Assembly: GCA_022787425.1 (NCBI GenBank)
Contig: JALFWB010000031.1
Span: 1 to 64,000, forward strand
DNA from: Akkermansia sp.
Lineage (GTDB): Bacteria; Verrucomicrobiota; Verrucomicrobiia; Verrucomicrobiales; Akkermansiaceae
Length of the DNA stretch: 64,000 bases
Direction: 5' to 3'
Shown: one piece after another, positions 55,177-63,343 of the stretch
How positions within the stretch are numbered: the stretch's first letter is position 1
Layout: each line of letters opens with the position of its first letter
Made by a program: the position numbers and the translations under genes
Notes under the pieces: generated by a model
The model's input: only the letters and a program-made list of their open reading frames with translations
What the model was told of the DNA's origin: nothing
Database searches by the model: none

Positions 55177-55205
55177 TTGCGTGCGAGCCGTTTTTCGGGT
55201 AAACT
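55177..55205 (+). promoter_or_regulatory. argH promoter, near-leaderless
   Basis: TTGCGT (55177-55182), 17 bases, TAAACT (55200-55205). The predicted start is 55212, 3 bases before the ATG. Confidence 0.6.
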
Positions 55206-55214
55206 GATGCCACT

Positions 55215-56579
55215 ATGTGGAACGGACGTTTTTCTCAACCGACGGCAGATTTAGTCTTGCAATACGGCGAATCGGTATCCTACGACCGGAAGATGTATCG
55301 GCATGATATAGCGGGCTCGATTGCGCACGCCCGGGCGCAGATGAATGCGGGCCTGCTCACGCCGGAGGAGTTTGAGGCCATTCGGGATGGGCTGACGGGG
55401 ATTCTGGCAGACATCGAGGCCGGCAACTTCACTTGGAGCACGCGGCTGGAGGACGTGCACATGAATATCGAAAGCGAGCTGACCCGTCGCATCGGCCCTG
55501 CGGGAGCCAAGCTGCACACCGCCCGCTCCCGCAACGACCAGGTGGCTACCGACACGCGCCTGTACTGCCGCGCTGAGATCGACACCACCCTGCACCTGCT
55601 GCGCGACATGCAGCGCGCCCTCGTGATGAAAGCCGAGGAGTACGCCGAGGTCCGAATCCCCGGTTATACGCACCTGCAGCGCGCCCAGCCCGTCACGGTA
55701 GGCCACCACCTGCTGGCCTACGTCGAGATGCTGGAACGCGACACCGCCCGCCTGCGCGACTGCCGCACCCGCGTGAACATCTCCCCCCTGGGCAGCGGCG
55801 CCATCGCCGGCTCCACCATCAACCTGGATCGCCGCGCCATCGCCGCCGAGCTGGGCTTTGACGGCGTAACGGAAAACTCCATGGACGCGATCGCCGACCG
55901 CGACTACATCCTCGAGACCCTCTTCTGCCTCTCCCTCATCGGCACCCACCTCTCCCGCCTCAGCGAGGACCTAGTGTTGTGGAGCAGCGCCGAGTTCGGC
56001 TACTGCACCCTGAGTGATGCCCACACCACCGGCTCCAGCCTGATGCCGCAGAAGAAGAACCCCGACGTCTGCGAGCTGACGCGCGGCAAGAGCGGCCGCC
56101 TCTACGGCAACTTGGTCAGCGTGATGGTGGCCGTCAAGGGCCTGCCCCTCACCTACAACCGCGACCTGCAGGAGGACAAAGAACCCCTCTTCGACTCCTT
56201 CGAAACCGTCTCTCTGGCCCTGCGTGTGAACGCCGAGATGGTGGCCGCCATGCGCATCAACCCCGAGCGCTGCGCCGCCGCCGTGAGCGACCCCCTGCTG
56301 CTTGCGACCGACCTGGCGGACTACTTGGTACGCCGCGGGGTACCCTTCCGCCGTGCGCACGAGCTCGTGGGCAAGGCCGTCGCCCTCGCCGTGGGCAGCG
56401 GCACCCCGCTCAACAAGCTCACGCAGGAGCAGTTCCGCAGCATCTCCCCCGAGTACGGCGATGACGTCTACAGCGTCTTCGACCTGAACCGCGCCTTTGC
56501 CCTGCGCACCAACCCCGGGGCACCGAATGCCGCCAACACGGCCCGCCGCCTCGCCTACTGGAAAGAGCACCTGGCCTGA
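55215..56579 (+). CDS. argH: Argininosuccinate lyase
   Basis: Enzyme of 454 residues for the last step of arginine synthesis, splitting argininosuccinate into arginine and fumarate. The superfamily signature GSSLMPQKKNPD lies near residues 273-284. The N-terminal LWNGRFSQPT-type opening and HTARSRNDQV are also present. Length is normal. radC follows 9 bases after the stop, so argH-radC-tatD-DUF3089 form a run on one strand. Confidence 0.96.
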   Translation: MWNGRFSQPTADLVLQYGESVSYDRKMYRHDIAGSIAHARAQMNAGLLTPEEFEAIRDGLTGILADIEAGNFTWSTRLEDVHMNIESELTRRIGPAGAKLHTARSRNDQVATDTRLYCRAEIDTTLHLLRDMQRALVMKAEEYAEVRIPGYTHLQRAQPVTVGHHLLAYVEMLERDTARLRDCRTRVNISPLGSGAIAGSTINLDRRAIAAELGFDGVTENSMDAIADRDYILETLFCLSLIGTHLSRLSEDLVLWSSAEFGYCTLSDAHTTGSSLMPQKKNPDVCELTRGKSGRLYGNLVSVMVAVKGLPLTYNRDLQEDKEPLFDSFETVSLALRVNAEMVAAMRINPERCAAAVSDPLLLATDLADYLVRRGVPFRRAHELVGKAVALAVGSGTPLNKLTQEQFRSISPEYGDDVYSVFDLNRAFALRTNPGAPNAANTARRLAYWKEHLA

Positions 56580-56588
56580 TGACGCACC

Positions 56589-57341
56589 ATGTCCGATGAC
56601 GCCGAGAACGAGCGCCCCGACCCGGCCTACCGGCGGATGAAAGACCTGCCGAAGGACCTCCTGCCGCGCGAAAAGCTGCTGCGGGAGGGACGGCGGAGCC
56701 TCAGTGACGAAGAGCTGCTGGCCATCTTCCTGCGCACGGGCGTGCCGGGCTGCAATGTGCTGGACCTCGCGGCGCACATCAAACGCTGCGCAGGCGGGTC
56801 GCTGGCCCAGCTCGCCGCCATGGAGCCGATGGAAATCTGCGAACTGTCACAGAGCAAGGGACTGGGAGCAGCCAAAGCCGCCACCCTGGCCGCCGTCTTC
56901 GAGCTGGGGCGCCGCGCCGTGCAGGAGCGCATGGAGTTCATCAAGTGCAACTCCGCCCGCACCGTGTACGACCTGCTGGCCTGCGAGCTGCAGCGGGAGC
57001 AGCAGGAGCACCTCTACGTCCTGCTGCTGGATTGCCACAACTTCATCCGCCGGCGCGTGGATGTCTGCTCCGGCACCCTCACGCGCCTCATCTCGCACCC
57101 GCGCGACGTCTTCGCCCCGGCCGTGAGCGCCCGAGCGGCGTCCATCGTCGTCCTGCACAACCACCCCAGCGGCGACCCTACCCCCAGCCGGCAGGACCGG
57201 GACCTGACCACCGCCCTCGCGAAGGCCGGAGAAATCCTCCACATTCCCGTCATGGATCACATTGTCATCGGCCGAGAAGGCAGCCCCACCGGCCTGCCCT
57301 ACTACAGCTTCCGAGAGAACGGCTACCTTCCCCTGCCATGA
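56589..57341 (+). CDS. radC: RadC family protein (UPF0758)
   Basis: Protein of 250 residues. An N-terminal helix-hairpin-helix-like part (LSDEELLAIFLRTG, then ELSQSKGLGAAKAATLAAVFE) precedes a JAMM/MPN domain with the metal site HNHPSGDPTPSRQD near residues 190-204. The biochemical role of RadC remains uncertain, though it was once linked to DNA repair. Its last 4 bases overlap the start of the TatD-like gene. Confidence 0.93.
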   Translation: MSDDAENERPDPAYRRMKDLPKDLLPREKLLREGRRSLSDEELLAIFLRTGVPGCNVLDLAAHIKRCAGGSLAQLAAMEPMEICELSQSKGLGAAKAATLAAVFELGRRAVQERMEFIKCNSARTVYDLLACELQREQQEHLYVLLLDCHNFIRRRVDVCSGTLTRLISHPRDVFAPAVSARAASIVVLHNHPSGDPTPSRQDRDLTTALAKAGEILHIPVMDHIVIGREGSPTGLPYYSFRENGYLPLP

Positions 57342-57946
57342 AGGATTACCACACCCACCACCCCCACAGCGCAGGGGGATTCCTGAACGCCGTCACCCGC
57401 GAGGACTGGGACCGCGTGGCCGCTGCGGAAGGCATGCAGCCCTGCTTCGGCGTGCACCCGTGGCATGCCCGGACGGCGGACCCCGTGCAGATTGCCTTTG
57501 ACTTGGATGAATACCTGACCCGCTACCCGCAAGCCGGGGTGGGCGAGACAGGGCTGGACTTCTCCGCCGCCCACCGCGACGATGCCGAGGTCCAGCGCAC
57601 CCTACTGCAGGTGCACCTGGGCGCCGCCTTCCGCCACGACCGCATGGCCCACCTGCACTGCGTGCGTGCCCACGAAGAGCTGCTGCGCCTGCTGCGCGAG
57701 CGCAACCGCTGCGGCACCCTGCCGCGCTTCCTCATTCATGCCTGGAACGGCCCGCACGAGCTCGCCCGGGAGTTCCTCGCCCTCGGGGGTATCTTCTCCG
57801 TCGGCAAGCGCGAGCTCTCCCACCCGCGCGCGGCTGAGCGCTACGCGCGCATTCCCGTCGGCAAAATCTTTCCGGAGACCGATGATCACCCGGAGGACTG
57901 GAAGACCGTCCTAGCCATGTTCGCCGTCCTGCGTTTTCAAGCCTGA
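57338..57946 (+). CDS. TatD-family metal-dependent hydrolase
   Basis: Protein of 202 residues, short for TatD (usually about 260). Metal ligands are visible: YHTHHPH at the start, Glu in GVGETGLDF, His in HLHC and IHAWNG, and ETDDHPED where TatD has the catalytic Asp. Members are 3'-5' DNA exonucleases or hydrolases. The start overlaps radC (ATGA). The shorter length reflects missing loop regions rather than a visible break. Confidence 0.8.
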   Translation: MKDYHTHHPHSAGGFLNAVTREDWDRVAAAEGMQPCFGVHPWHARTADPVQIAFDLDEYLTRYPQAGVGETGLDFSAAHRDDAEVQRTLLQVHLGAAFRHDRMAHLHCVRAHEELLRLLRERNRCGTLPRFLIHAWNGPHELAREFLALGGIFSVGKRELSHPRAAERYARIPVGKIFPETDDHPEDWKTVLAMFAVLRFQA

Positions 57947-57955
57947 GCCTTTCCG

Positions 57956-58966
57956 ATGATGTTCCTTCGACTGTTACTGCTGCAGCTTCTGCTGATAGCC
58001 TGTCTTGCTTGGGGTACGGACTACCGCGACACCGCTGCCTGGGTCTACCGAGAGCGAGACGCAGCCCCGGACAAGCCGGCAGATGTGTTTTTCGTGGCCC
58101 CCAGCTGCTCCACGGACCCCGCGCGGGATAACATCGACACGCAGGACCCCGAGACACGGGAGAAATTCAAGTGGTGCGTGGACTTGGAGAAAGGCTGCTA
58201 CGACACGGCGGCGCGCTTCTTTGCCCCCTACTACCGGCAGAAAACCCTGCCGCACTACGTGAGCCCCATGGGCACCTACCGCGCCTATTGCGATGTGCGC
58301 GCGGCCTTCCTGGAGTATCTGGAGCATGATAACGGCGGGCGGCCCATCGTGCTGGTAGGCTTCAGCCAGGGGAGCGAGATGCTGCTGGTGCTCATGAAAG
58401 AACTGTTCGCGCGGCCGGAACTGCAGGAACGCCTGGTGGCCGCCTACCTACTCGGCTGGCATATATCCCCCGGGGAGGTAGAGCAATTTCCCCAACTGCG
58501 TGCGGCCGAGGGAGAGGAGGATACGGGTGTCATTGTTTGTTGGAACACGGAGGAAACAGGCACTCAGGATTCCGTCTTTGTGACGGCGGGCACGCGCAGC
58601 ATTTGCATCAACCCGCTGAACTGGTGCACGGATGCCACCCCGGCCCCGGCGGAGTCCAATGCGGGGGCGCGTTTCACCCTGCTGGGGGAGGATGCTCCGC
58701 TTCTGCCGGGCTACTGCGGTGCCGTCATCAACACGGCGCGCGGTACCCTCAACCCGACCTTCACCGTGCACACGCCCGGGTTGGAGCGGGGCATGCTCTT
58801 CGGGCCGGGTATTTATCATCTCTTCGAATACCTGTTTTGGTATGAGAACCTGCGCCGCAACGTTGTGGCACGCATCCGCGCCTATACGGCCGGGCATGCG
58901 CTCAGTCCAGAGGGGGCTCCGGACGATGAACCCCGCGCGGGTGAAAATGCCGATGCAGCTCCATAA
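57956..58966 (+). CDS. DUF3089 alpha/beta hydrolase, secreted
   Basis: Protein of 336 residues with a signal peptide (FLRLLLLQLLLIACLAWG). The DUF3089 family core is seen: ADVFFVAPSC, the nucleophile elbow GFSQGSEM, and later FGPGIYHLFEYLFWYENLRRNV. Substrate unknown; lipase or esterase activity is likely for the fold. It follows the TatD-like gene by 9 bases. Its last 65 bases overlap the convergent xerD gene. Confidence 0.85.
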   Translation: MMFLRLLLLQLLLIACLAWGTDYRDTAAWVYRERDAAPDKPADVFFVAPSCSTDPARDNIDTQDPETREKFKWCVDLEKGCYDTAARFFAPYYRQKTLPHYVSPMGTYRAYCDVRAAFLEYLEHDNGGRPIVLVGFSQGSEMLLVLMKELFARPELQERLVAAYLLGWHISPGEVEQFPQLRAAEGEEDTGVIVCWNTEETGTQDSVFVTAGTRSICINPLNWCTDATPAPAESNAGARFTLLGEDAPLLPGYCGAVINTARGTLNPTFTVHTPGLERGMLFGPGIYHLFEYLFWYENLRRNVVARIRAYTAGHALSPEGAPDDEPRAGENADAAP

Positions 58967-59831
58967 GGCGGCGCTGCTCCACATGGGTGTAAATCTGCGT
59001 GGTGGCCAGATCGGCGTGACCCAGCATGTCCTGAATCACACGTAAATCCGCCCCATTCTCCAGCAAATGGGTGGCGAAGGAGTGGCGCAGGATGTGCGGG
59101 AAAACGTGCTCCTGGATACCTGCGGCTGCAGCGCGGGTGCAGATGATTTGACGGATGCGCTCGCGAGTGAGGCGGGAGCCCCGGTTGGAGAGGAAGAGAG
59201 CATCCGCTCGCACACCCTCCCGCATCAGCATCGGACGCGCATGCTCGATGTAGCGGCGCAGCGCCTTGGCAGCCATGGCCCCCAAAGGCACGTAGCGGGT
59301 CTTGTTGCCCTTTCCGGTGATCCGCAGGAAACCCTCATCCCAGTCCACGCGGTCAGCACGCAAATTCACCAGCTCGCTCACCCTCAGTCCGCTGCCGTAG
59401 AGCATCTCGAGCATGGCTCGATCGCGCGCACCGAAAGGTACCTCATCCGGGTTGATACTTTCTAACAAGCGCGCCACGGTATCAGCTGACAGAGTTTCGG
59501 GGAGACCGGGTGTCGCGCGTCCTCCCGGCAGAAGAGCCGCCGGGTTCTCCGCAATGAGGTGGCGGGCGGCTAGGTGGCGGAAAAAGATACGCAGGTGTAC
59601 CTTCGCAATGCGGCAACTTCCGGGGGATAGGCCCTCGGCAGGCAGACTGCGCAGGTATTCGATCAACAGCGAGCGACTCACCGCCCCCGGCTGCTCCACC
59701 CCATGTTCACTGCACCAAGCAGCAAAGTGCGAAAGACTCTGCCGGACGGAGATCCTGTAATTACTACTCAGACCGCGCTCCGCCGCCAAATAGAGCAGAA
59801 ACTGCTCAATCTGCGTGGAAAAGCCGGGCAT
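58902..59831 (-). CDS. xerD: Tyrosine recombinase XerC/XerD
   Basis: Site-specific recombinase of 309 residues for chromosome dimer resolution. A SAM-like N-terminal core-binding domain (1-95) precedes the catalytic domain with Arg in GSGLRVSELV, Lys in GKGNKTRYVPLG, HILRHSFATHLL and the Tyr nucleophile in TTQIYTHV. Length is standard. Whether it is XerC or XerD cannot be told without the partner. It begins 3 bases after the upstream lipoprotein gene. Confidence 0.92.
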   Translation of the reverse strand: MPGFSTQIEQFLLYLAAERGLSSNYRISVRQSLSHFAAWCSEHGVEQPGAVSRSLLIEYLRSLPAEGLSPGSCRIAKVHLRIFFRHLAARHLIAENPAALLPGGRATPGLPETLSADTVARLLESINPDEVPFGARDRAMLEMLYGSGLRVSELVNLRADRVDWDEGFLRITGKGNKTRYVPLGAMAAKALRRYIEHARPMLMREGVRADALFLSNRGSRLTRERIRQIICTRAAAAGIQEHVFPHILRHSFATHLLENGADLRVIQDMLGHADLATTQIYTHVEQRRLMELHRHFHPRGVHRPEPPLD

Positions 59832-59834
59832 GGC

Positions 59835-60530
59835 TTATTGGCCGAGCTCTGCAGCGGGCGTCGGCAGCTCATCCCCTGCCTCCTCACCCGCAGGGGCCTC
59901 GGTCTGCATCATGGCCTTGCGGCGTTCCTCGAATTCCCTGCCCTTGTCGGTCTTCTTCTCCCGCACCACAACCGTGCGGTTAGCAGCCGTGGTGTCCAGA
60001 GTCTCGTTCGGGGCCAATTGCACCTCTTCCTCCGGAATTCCCGGGTCCCCGGGCAGCAGGTCACCTTCCGCCACCACCCCACCCGGGGCACCGGGAGTGA
60101 CGACACCCCCGGGCATCACCAGACCGGTATCCACCAAACGACTCTCCGGTTGAACGAAGTCGCTCTCCCGCAGGAAACCCTTCTGCCCACCCTCTGCCTT
60201 CACGAAGTAGTACAGCCCCTCGCAGGCAATGATCGTGGCGTTCTTCATGGTCACCATCTTGCTGTTGGCATCGGGGTCGCGCTCAGGGTTGTGGTCGAAC
60301 AGGGCGGCACGGCCCTCCTGCACTTCCACCACCGCACCGGCAGCAAACTTGCCTTCCTTGACCAGCTTGGCGCGGGCGGCCTCACGGGCCTGCTTGACGC
60401 CGGGCGGATCCAGCGGGGAGTCCTCCTTCAGGTACTCGGGGTCATATTCCCGGCGTGTCAGGTTGTTCCACACGGAACATGCAGGCAGACTCACTGCCGC
60501 TGCCAGAGCCAGCGTCCAATAGTATTTCAT
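59835..60530 (-). CDS. Lipoprotein upstream of xerD, unknown function
   Basis: Protein of 231 residues. The signal YYWTLALAAAVSLPACS has lipobox LPAC. The mature part contains an SH3-like strand region (GAVVEVQEGRAALFDHNPE, then YYFVKAEGGQKGFLRESDF) followed by a Pro/Gly/Glu-rich tail. The start at 60530 coincides with the predicted first transcribed base; an in-frame ATG at 60557 would lie in the promoter. It is cotranscribed with xerD. A peptidoglycan-binding role is conceivable. Confidence 0.7.
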   Translation of the reverse strand: MKYYWTLALAAAVSLPACSVWNNLTRREYDPEYLKEDSPLDPPGVKQAREAARAKLVKEGKFAAGAVVEVQEGRAALFDHNPERDPDANSKMVTMKNATIIACEGLYYFVKAEGGQKGFLRESDFVQPESRLVDTGLVMPGGVVTPGAPGGVVAEGDLLPGDPGIPEEEVQLAPNETLDTTAANRTVVVREKKTDKGREFEERRKAMMQTEAPAGEEAGDELPTPAAELGQ

Positions 60531-60536
60531 GCCGAC

Positions 60537-60565
60537 ATGATATGCTATCGGCGGCAAAAAATCAA
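60537..60565 (-). promoter_or_regulatory. Promoter of lipoprotein-xerD, leaderless layout
   Basis: Minus strand TTGATT (60565-60560), 17 bases, TATCAT (60542-60537). The predicted start is 60530, the A of the ATG. Confidence 0.65.
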
Positions 60566-60579
60566 GCGTGTTTTGCGCA

Positions 60580-60942
60580 TCATGACATCAATGCCTCACG
60601 ATTGACGAAAAAGACAGCCCCGAGCACGCAGATAAACGCCCACAGGTAGTCCCATTTCCAGTGCTCGCCCATCCACAGAAGCATGAAGGGCACAAAAATG
60701 ATGAGCGTGATGGCCTCCTGCGTGATCTTGAGCTGCGCCAAGCTCAGCCCGGCCTGCCGCCCGATATGGTTGGCCGGCACCATGAAACAGTACTCAAAAA
60801 AGGCGACGCCCCATGAGAGGAGCACCAGCTTCCACCACGCCATGGGCTGAGACTCGCCGGGACGGTTCAGAAAGCCGTACCAAGCAAAGGTCATGAAGGC
60901 GTTGCTCACGGCCAGCAGAGCGACGGTCAGGGCTATTTTCAT
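60580..60942 (-). CDS. DUF486 family small membrane protein
   Basis: Protein of 120 residues with four transmembrane helices, resembling DUF486 in the drug/metabolite transporter superfamily. Visible motifs are FMTFAWYG, SWGVAFFEYCFMVPANRIG-like FEYCFMVPANHIG, and LKITQEAITLIIF. Length is right for the family. Its ATG overlaps the end of the protease gene upstream by 4 bases. Function unknown. Confidence 0.85.
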   Translation of the reverse strand: MKIALTVALLAVSNAFMTFAWYGFLNRPGESQPMAWWKLVLLSWGVAFFEYCFMVPANHIGRQAGLSLAQLKITQEAITLIIFVPFMLLWMGEHWKWDYLWAFICVLGAVFFVNREALMS

Positions 60943-61790
60943 GGCTTGGGCGCAAGGAAGAAGAACGAAGGCTTACCGGCGGGGGCCGGGATATGTTGCA
61001 AACAGGTATTCCGCAAGGCATCCGCCCCCAGCTGCGCGCCGGGACGCTCACCGGGGGCCAGCAGACGCGGGGACAAGCCGCTTGCGATCACACCCTCCGC
61101 CAGCACCAAATCACCGTTTTTTCCCCGTTGAATGCGGTTCGTGCGGTCGGACTGCACATCGGCCACGCGCAATTCCTCGCTGCCCGCCTCTCCCGGAGCC
61201 CAGAAGCCCGTTTCCAGCAGGGTAACCGAGCTCCCCGTGTCCAACAGAACAGCCTGCCGGTTCGCACCGCTGCGGCAGAGGAGATAGGGGCGCTTCAGAG
61301 CATCGAGCCGCTGCTCCGGAGCAATGCGAGTACGTCCATCCTCCGGCGCACCCCAGCAGAACTTTCCCGCAGCATAATCGAGGGTAAAAGGCAAGGTCCC
61401 CAAGATATCCATCCCCAGTATGCCCTGCACAGGTTGCTTCAGCACGGCATTGACACCCGACAACGACAGCACTATCGCCGGCGTGTTCTCAAAGCGCGCT
61501 CCCCCGGCCTCCACAGTGCAGGCGGCGGGATAATGCGGCAAGCGAGCATTCCCCTTCGTCGGCACCTGCAAGCGCACCAAGTCAGGCAGCCCCACTGCAA
61601 ATTGCTCATCCAGCACGGTACAGCTGGCCCCCGTGTCCACAATCATCCGCGCCGACTTCCCGTTCACCGTACAAACCGCCACAACCAGACCGCCCGCAGG
61701 GTCCTGTTGCATCTCTCCGTCCGCCGTCGCCGCTGCAAGCGCGCACACGGGCAGCAAGGCCGCCGCACATCCTGTCATCATGATGCCCAT
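60939..61790 (-). CDS. Secreted two-lobed aspartic protease, retropepsin-like
   Basis: Protein of 283 residues with a signal peptide (MMTGCAAALLPVCALAAA). Two aspartic-protease motifs are visible, IVDTGASCTVLD and LLDTGSSVTLLE, one per lobe, each followed by a GxxxLG- or LGAD-type turn (ILGMDIL and LGADAL). A single-chain enzyme with both Asp residues could be active on its own. The start at 61790 is chosen because the in-frame ATGs at 61805 and 61802 lie within the -10 element; GTG at 61793 is the alternative. The DUF486 gene overlaps its end. Confidence 0.75.
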   Translation of the reverse strand: MGIMMTGCAAALLPVCALAAATADGEMQQDPAGGLVVAVCTVNGKSARMIVDTGASCTVLDEQFAVGLPDLVRLQVPTKGNARLPHYPAACTVEAGGARFENTPAIVLSLSGVNAVLKQPVQGILGMDILGTLPFTLDYAAGKFCWGAPEDGRTRIAPEQRLDALKRPYLLCRSGANRQAVLLDTGSSVTLLETGFWAPGEAGSEELRVADVQSDRTNRIQRGKNGDLVLAEGVIASGLSPRLLAPGERPGAQLGADALRNTCLQHIPAPAGKPSFFFLAPKP

Positions 61791-61800
61791 CACGGTGTCC

Positions 61801-61829
61801 ATCATACCCCACCCTACCCATCAAGTCAA
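61801..61829 (-). promoter_or_regulatory. Promoter of the aspartic protease gene
   Basis: Minus strand TTGACT (61829-61824), 17 bases, TATGAT (61806-61801). The predicted start is 61794, which is downstream of two in-frame ATGs and 4 bases before the one at 61790. Confidence 0.68.
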
Positions 61830-61940
61830 CGTTTTTCGTCTACCCCCTCGCCCTCCCTTCGGTGTCAGCACCCGACAGGTCGCCGGGATATGTGGCAAAA
61901 ATGACACGCGGAAGGGAGCGGAATGCTCACCGTAGAAAAC

Positions 61941-61969
61941 TTGCGATTTGCGGAAAAATGCGGTAAACC
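61941..61969 (+). promoter_or_regulatory. Possible porin promoter
   Basis: TTGCGA (61941-61946), 17 bases, TAAACC (61964-61969). The predicted start is 61976, giving a 39-base leader. The 206-base gap before the porin shows no clear Pho box. Confidence 0.4.
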
Positions 61970-62014
61970 ATAGATGCAGCGCTGCTTGGGGCAGTGCTGA
62001 AACACAAGCAAACC

Positions 62015-63319
62015 ATGAGACGAGAAATCATGACATTGATGGCGGCGACCGTGCTGGTGGGTGCGGCGTCCGGGGCGCAGGAGAAGCCGGCAACCACGTC
62101 GGCACAGCAGCCGGCAACGGCTACGACCGCAGCACCCCAACCGAAGCTCGACCGCCTGAGCTTCTGCGAGTGGGCACCCAAATGCCTGGTGCTGGTGGGC
62201 CCGGAGCGCAACAACGTGCTCGACCCCTACGTGCAGGAGGTGAAGCTGAACCTGCGGGCTCAGTACCAGATCGGCGCGCTGGATCCCGCCGGCGGCGGTG
62301 ACCGCGTGAAGGGCGGTGCCAACGGCAACGGCCGCCGCAGCAACGATGAGTGGCGCCGCTTCCGCCTGGGTGCCACGGCCAAGGTCTTCAACGACATCAA
62401 GCTGCTGGCCAACTGGAATGTCGGCGGTCTGAACACCCGCGATGCCTACTCCGACGGCGAGTGGGACCGCACCACGAGCCGAGCCCAGCTCGATGAGCTG
62501 TACGCCCAGGTGAAGATCAAGCCCGTGACGCTCACGCTCGGTAAGTTCAAGCCCGCCTTCATGGGCGAGTACCGCACGAGCAGCGCGAACATCCTGACCT
62601 TCGAGCGCTCCCTGCTGGTCAACCAGCTGAAGGCCGAGAAGACTTGGGGTGTGAGCATCAAGAACGCCGACAGCAAGGCAACCTTCGGCTGGGAGGCCGG
62701 TGTCTGGCTTAACGGTCTGCACGAGGGTGTGTGGATGGAGCCCGCACTCAACAGCAAGGACAACGCCACCTTCGGCGCCTCCGTCAGTTACAAGCTGAAC
62801 GATGAGAACCGCCTGTACCTGGACTACATGCACAGCTTCGCCAAGGAGGACCAACTCCTCTACTACAACGGCCCGGGTGCCCGCGACGTGGTGGCCCTGA
62901 CCTTGGACAGCAAGTACGGCAACCTGAGCGTGATGACGGAAGCCATCGCCGGCTTCAACACCATCGGCCTCGACAAGAAGAAAGGCGCCGGTGCGGAGAA
63001 CGTCTTCGGCTTCACCGTACTGCCCAGCTACAAGTTCACCCCGCACTGGGAGGGTGTGATGCGCTACCAGATCTCCGCCGGCAGCAATGCCGTGAAGGGT
63101 GACGGCCACTTCTACACCCAGAACAGCACCTACTCCTCCGTGAGTGACCTGACCCAGGGCATTTACGCCGGTATCAATTACTACGTGTGCCCGAAGGACC
63201 CGCACAGCATGAAGCTGATGCTCGGCGTGGAGTACCTGAACTCCGAAGGTCGCGATGCGACGGGCGGTAAGGGCTTCACGGGCTGGCAGTACTGCGCCGG
63301 CGTTCGTGTGAACTTCTGA
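62015..63319 (+). CDS. Phosphate-selective porin-type outer-membrane protein
   Basis: Protein of 434 residues with signal peptide (MTLMAATVLVGAASGAQ). The mature part is an alternating beta-barrel sequence resembling OprO/OprP porins (LDELYAQVKIKPVTLTLGKFKPAF) and ends in Val-Asn-Phe, the C-terminal aromatic expected for outer-membrane barrels. The start at 62015 puts Arg-Arg before the hydrophobic core; in-frame ATGs at 61994 and 62030 are alternatives. pstS begins 24 bases after the stop with no terminator between, which supports a phosphate uptake role. Confidence 0.8.
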   Translation: MRREIMTLMAATVLVGAASGAQEKPATTSAQQPATATTAAPQPKLDRLSFCEWAPKCLVLVGPERNNVLDPYVQEVKLNLRAQYQIGALDPAGGGDRVKGGANGNGRRSNDEWRRFRLGATAKVFNDIKLLANWNVGGLNTRDAYSDGEWDRTTSRAQLDELYAQVKIKPVTLTLGKFKPAFMGEYRTSSANILTFERSLLVNQLKAEKTWGVSIKNADSKATFGWEAGVWLNGLHEGVWMEPALNSKDNATFGASVSYKLNDENRLYLDYMHSFAKEDQLLYYNGPGARDVVALTLDSKYGNLSVMTEAIAGFNTIGLDKKKGAGAENVFGFTVLPSYKFTPHWEGVMRYQISAGSNAVKGDGHFYTQNSTYSSVSDLTQGIYAGINYYVCPKDPHSMKLMLGVEYLNSEGRDATGGKGFTGWQYCAGVRVNF

Positions 63320-63343
63320 TGAACAACTAACCGACAAACAACA

